Part shown: piece by piece, positions 6,836 through 9,004 of the stretch
Layout of the letters: each line of letters begins with the position of its first letter
Numbering within the stretch: position 1 is the stretch's first letter
Origin: Bacillota bacterium
GTDB lineage: Bacteria > Bacillota > Clostridia > Oscillospirales > Ruminococcaceae
Assembly (NCBI GenBank): GCA_023457175.1
Contig: JAEWMM010000173.1
Coordinates: 1-9,004 of the forward strand
Reading direction: 5' to 3'
DNA: 9,004 nucleotides
Notes under the pieces: model-generated
The model's input: the letters and a program-made list of their open reading frames with translations, nothing else
Told to the model about the DNA's origin: nothing
The model's database searches: none
Position numbers and translations under genes: made by a program

Positions 6836-8090
6836 CGGCTTTTCCTCCCAGTCTTTTGTAATCTTCAAAAAATTTCGGATAGGATTTTTCAACGGCGGCG
6901 GCGTCTCGGATAATCACATCTCCGGTGCAGATGGTGGCGGCGACGCTCATCGCCATCGCAATACGGTGATCGTTAAAGCTGTTGATCTCGCCGCCCTTCA
7001 ACCTGCCTGTACCTTCTATGATCAGTCCGTCCGGCAGCTCAGCGACACTGCCGCCAAGCGCCGCGAGAGATTGGGCGATCGTCTGCAACCGATCGCTTTC
7101 CTTGATGCGCAGCCGCCCTGCGTTGATAATTTTAGTTGTGCCGACCGCCGCGCAGGCCATCACCGACAGCACCGGCACGAGATCGGGGATTTCAGCGGCG
7201 TCGATGGTGACACCCCTTAAAGCGCGTGGAGAGACGGTAGCGTGACTGCCGCTTTTCTCGGCGCGCGCGCCAAAGCGCTCTAAGAGCGGCACAATTTCGC
7301 TGTCACCCTGCGCCGTGTCGGCAGAAAGCGCCGTCACGGTAATTGGAGCGCCCATTGCCCCCGCCGCCAGCCAGAACGCCGCGTTAGACCAATCACCCTC
7401 TGCGGTGATGCATCCCGGCGAACGGTAGCGCTGTCCGCCCTTTATATGATAACCGCCGCCGTTTGGCAGCGCCGTAATTTCGATATTAAACCGCGCGAGT
7501 GTGCGCAGCGTCATAGAGACATAGCCCGCCGACTCCAGCGGTGTGGTCAGAAGAATGTCGCTGTCGCCCGCCAACAGCGGCAGCGCAAACAACAGTCCCG
7601 AGATGTACTGAGAGCTGATGTTGCCCGGCAGGGTAAACTGCCCCGCTCTCAGGGGGCCGCGCATTTTAAAGGGCAGCTGCGCGGCGTCAAAGGTACAGCC
7701 ATGCGCTTCAAGCTCCTCACGCAGCGGCGAGAGGGGGCGCTGCGGCAGTCGGCCCGCCCCTTCAATATGTGTGGTCGGACACAGCGCCGCCGCAACCGGC
7801 AGCAAAAACCTGAGCGTCGAGCCGCTTTCGCCGCAGTCGAGCACCGCGCACGCCGGTTCTTGGGCGATAGGCACAACACGCCACACGCCCGCTTCAACCA
7901 GAGAAAAGTCTGCGCCAAGCGCCGAAAGGCAGCGTATCGTCGCTTCTATATCGCGGTTTAACTCGCGGATGACCACCTCGGTAGGCGCGTCGCACAGCGC
8001 GGCGCAGATCAGGCAGCGGTGTGCGTCGGACTTTGAGGCGACGGCCCGCAGCGTGCCGCGCAGCGGAGAGGGCGTGATTCTGATATCCAT
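6825..8090 (-). CDS. aroA: 5-enolpyruvylshikimate-3-phosphate synthase
   Basis: Transfers the enolpyruvyl group of PEP to shikimate 3-phosphate, the sixth step to chorismate; this is the target of glyphosate. The 421 residues match the family length. Visible motifs: SKSDAHR (19-25) with substrate-binding K20, S21 and R25; ESGSTLRF (88-95), the PEP-site loop equivalent to NAGTAMRP of E. coli; RPLSPL (118-123); SSQ (159-161); DWS (233-235); catalytic D303 in IPDLVP; IKESDRL (329-335) with K330 and E331; NDHR (373-376); and K402 near the end. The PEP-site loop differs enough from E. coli that glyphosate sensitivity cannot be read off. The start at 8090 has AGGAG at 8098-8102, seven bases away. 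It follows aroB after a 45-nt gap and overlaps aroC by 11 nt. Confidence 0.97.
   Translation of the reverse strand: MDIRITPSPLRGTLRAVASKSDAHRCLICAALCDAPTEVVIRELNRDIEATIRCLSALGADFSLVEAGVWRVVPIAQEPACAVLDCGESGSTLRFLLPVAAALCPTTHIEGAGRLPQRPLSPLREELEAHGCTFDAAQLPFKMRGPLRAGQFTLPGNISSQYISGLLFALPLLAGDSDILLTTPLESAGYVSMTLRTLARFNIEITALPNGGGYHIKGGQRYRSPGCITAEGDWSNAAFWLAAGAMGAPITVTALSADTAQGDSEIVPLLERFGARAEKSGSHATVSPRALRGVTIDAAEIPDLVPVLSVMACAAVGTTKIINAGRLRIKESDRLQTIAQSLAALGGSVAELPDGLIIEGTGRLKGGEINSFNDHRIAMAMSVAATICTGDVIIRDAAAVEKSYPKFFEDYKRLGGKADVI
6844..6848 (-). promoter_or_regulatory. Ribosome binding site that fixes the aroC start
   Basis: GGAGG (within GGGAGGAAAA) lies eight bases before the ATG at 6835 and inside the end of aroA. 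It supports the shorter aroC reading over the upstream ATG at 6892 and points to coupling of aroC translation to aroA. Confidence 0.85.
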
Positions 8091-8135
8091 AAAAATACTC
8101 CTTTTGGCTGTGCCGTCGTCTCCGGCGCATCCGGT

Positions 8136-9004
8136 TTATGCTTTGAGTCCCAATTCAATCCAATCCTGCAGCGTATCCGCCGTGATATCCCGAACCGCAC
8201 AGCCGCCGATCCCGGTTGGAAGAATAAGCGCCAGCAGGTTGCCCCGGCGTTTTTTGTCGCCAAGCGCCGCCTCGGCTAACGCTTGGGCGCTGTAGTCGCA
8301 GGCTGTCGGAAGCCCGCAGGCCGATAGCATATCAAGCAGCGTTTTGAGTGTTTCAGGGGGCGTTATCCCTTTTTTGACACAGGCGCGGGTGATGATGACC
8401 ATTCCGATCGCCACCGCCTGACCGTGGGGGGTTGCAAAGTTTGAACAGCGTTCGATCGCGTGCCCCACCGTGTGGCCAAAATTAAGCTTTCGCCGCTCGC
8501 CGGTATCATGCTCATCCTGCGCGACAACTCCGGCCTTGATGGCAACGCAGCGTGCGATAATCTCCGGCAGACGGTCGGCAATGTCATTTTCGAGCAGCGG
8601 CAGCAGCGTTTTGTCAAACGCCATGCCGTACTTGACCGCTTCTCCCAGACCGTCGAGAAAATACTGCTGCGGGAGGGTTTTAAGGGTGCTGCCGTCGCAA
8701 AGAACCAGCTCCGGCTGCCAGAACACCCCCGCAAGGTTTTTACCGGCCTTGAGATCGACGGCGGTTTTGCCGCCGACCGAGGAGTCTATGGCGGAGAGCA
8801 GGGTGGTCGGCAGCTGAACAAAACGGATGCCCCGCAGGTACACCGCCGCGGCAAAGCCTGCCAGATCGCCGACGACGCCGCCGCCCAGCGCGAGGAGCAC
8901 GTCGTCGCGGCAGAGCCCCTCGCGCAGCAGCTCGTCCCAGAGCCGGGCTGCCTGGGCGAGGGATTTGCTCGACTCGCCAGCGGGGATCGAGACCACCAGG
9001 GGAT
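8136..9004 (-). CDS. aroB: 3-dehydroquinate synthase, N-terminus cut by the window edge
   Basis: Converts DAHP to 3-dehydroquinate, the second step of the shikimate pathway, with NAD+ and a divalent metal. The frame runs open past base 9004, so about 289 residues are seen of the usual 350-360; the missing part is the first roughly 65-75 residues, including part of the NAD-binding domain. The GTG at 8996 is an internal Val codon, not the start, because the family's PLVVSIPAGESSK-type segment runs across it. Motifs, in order: GGGVVGDLAGF, QLPTTLLSAIDSSVGGKTAV, AGKNLAG, GEAVKYG (metal-ligand Glu), NFGHTVGHAIE (metal-ligand His) and HGQAVAIGM (metal-ligand His). It is the most upstream operon gene visible. 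The operon promoter and any leader control lie outside the window. Confidence 0.96.
   Translation of the reverse strand, partial: PLVVSIPAGESSKSLAQAARLWDELLREGLCRDDVLLALGGGVVGDLAGFAAAVYLRGIRFVQLPTTLLSAIDSSVGGKTAVDLKAGKNLAGVFWQPELVLCDGSTLKTLPQQYFLDGLGEAVKYGMAFDKTLLPLLENDIADRLPEIIARCVAIKAGVVAQDEHDTGERRKLNFGHTVGHAIERCSNFATPHGQAVAIGMVIITRACVKKGITPPETLKTLLDMLSACGLPTACDYSAQALAEAALGDKKRRGNLLALILPTGIGGCAVRDITADTLQDWIELGLKA

Noticed and set aside
6836..6892. Upstream ATG at 6892 as the start of aroC
   Set aside because: The 19 extra residues do not look like an AroC N-terminus and are read from within aroA, while the ATG at 6835 has a well-placed GGAGG.
7618..8295. Long plus-strand open frame of 225 codons opposite aroA and the end of aroB
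   Set aside because: It lies antisense to two clear genes, its Ser/Arg/Pro/Ala-rich product looks like a GC-rich shadow, and it has no recognisable domain.
8994..8996. GTG at 8996 as the start of aroB
   Set aside because: The frame is open to the window end and the residues across this codon belong to the middle of the conserved N-terminal domain, so the gene is cut by the window edge.

Overview
This window looks like a chromosomal stretch from an anaerobic Firmicute of the class Clostridia, probably a GC-rich member of the Oscillospirales/Ruminococcaceae type. That is an inference from strong GGAGG-type ribosome binding sites, the Clostridia-like wording of several Aro proteins, the fused AroE-AroK protein, and a GC-rich coding bias. 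No rRNA or other taxonomic marker is present. The content is mostly ordinary core metabolism. I see no phage, plasmid, transposase, CRISPR or defence gene.

Layout. Positions 1-98 are an AT-rich promoter region. Positions 99-1208 (+) encode a membrane-anchored GGDEF diguanylate cyclase. Positions 1209-1688 are a convergent intergenic region with weak hairpins, a coding-like remnant, and a strong intrinsic terminator at 1607-1657 that ends the leftward enolase transcript. Positions 1689-2960 (-) encode enolase. Positions 2961-3329 hold a good sigma-A-type promoter for eno and a structured leader of about 120 nt. Positions 3330-9004 (-) are a compact aromatic amino acid operon, transcribed right to left as aroB (cut by the window edge), aroA, aroC, pheA, aroE-aroK.

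How the genes work together. AroB makes 3-dehydroquinate from DAHP. Dehydroquinate dehydratase (AroD/AroQ) is missing from the window and must lie elsewhere. The fused AroE-AroK protein reduces dehydroshikimate to shikimate and phosphorylates it. AroA adds PEP to give EPSP, and AroC makes chorismate. The bifunctional PheA (chorismate mutase, prephenate dehydratase and ACT domain) commits chorismate to phenylalanine and carries the motifs for feedback by phenylalanine. Enolase supplies PEP, which is used by AroA and by DAHP synthase, but eno has its own promoter and terminator, so the link to the aro operon is positional rather than co-transcriptional as far as the sequence shows. Gene junctions inside the operon are overlaps of 10-11 nt or gaps of 6-45 nt, which suggests translational coupling.

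The points most worth a second look are the AroE-AroK fusion, the structured eno leader, and the possible decayed coding remnant between the cyclase gene and eno. Nothing here convincingly amounts to an undescribed biological system.
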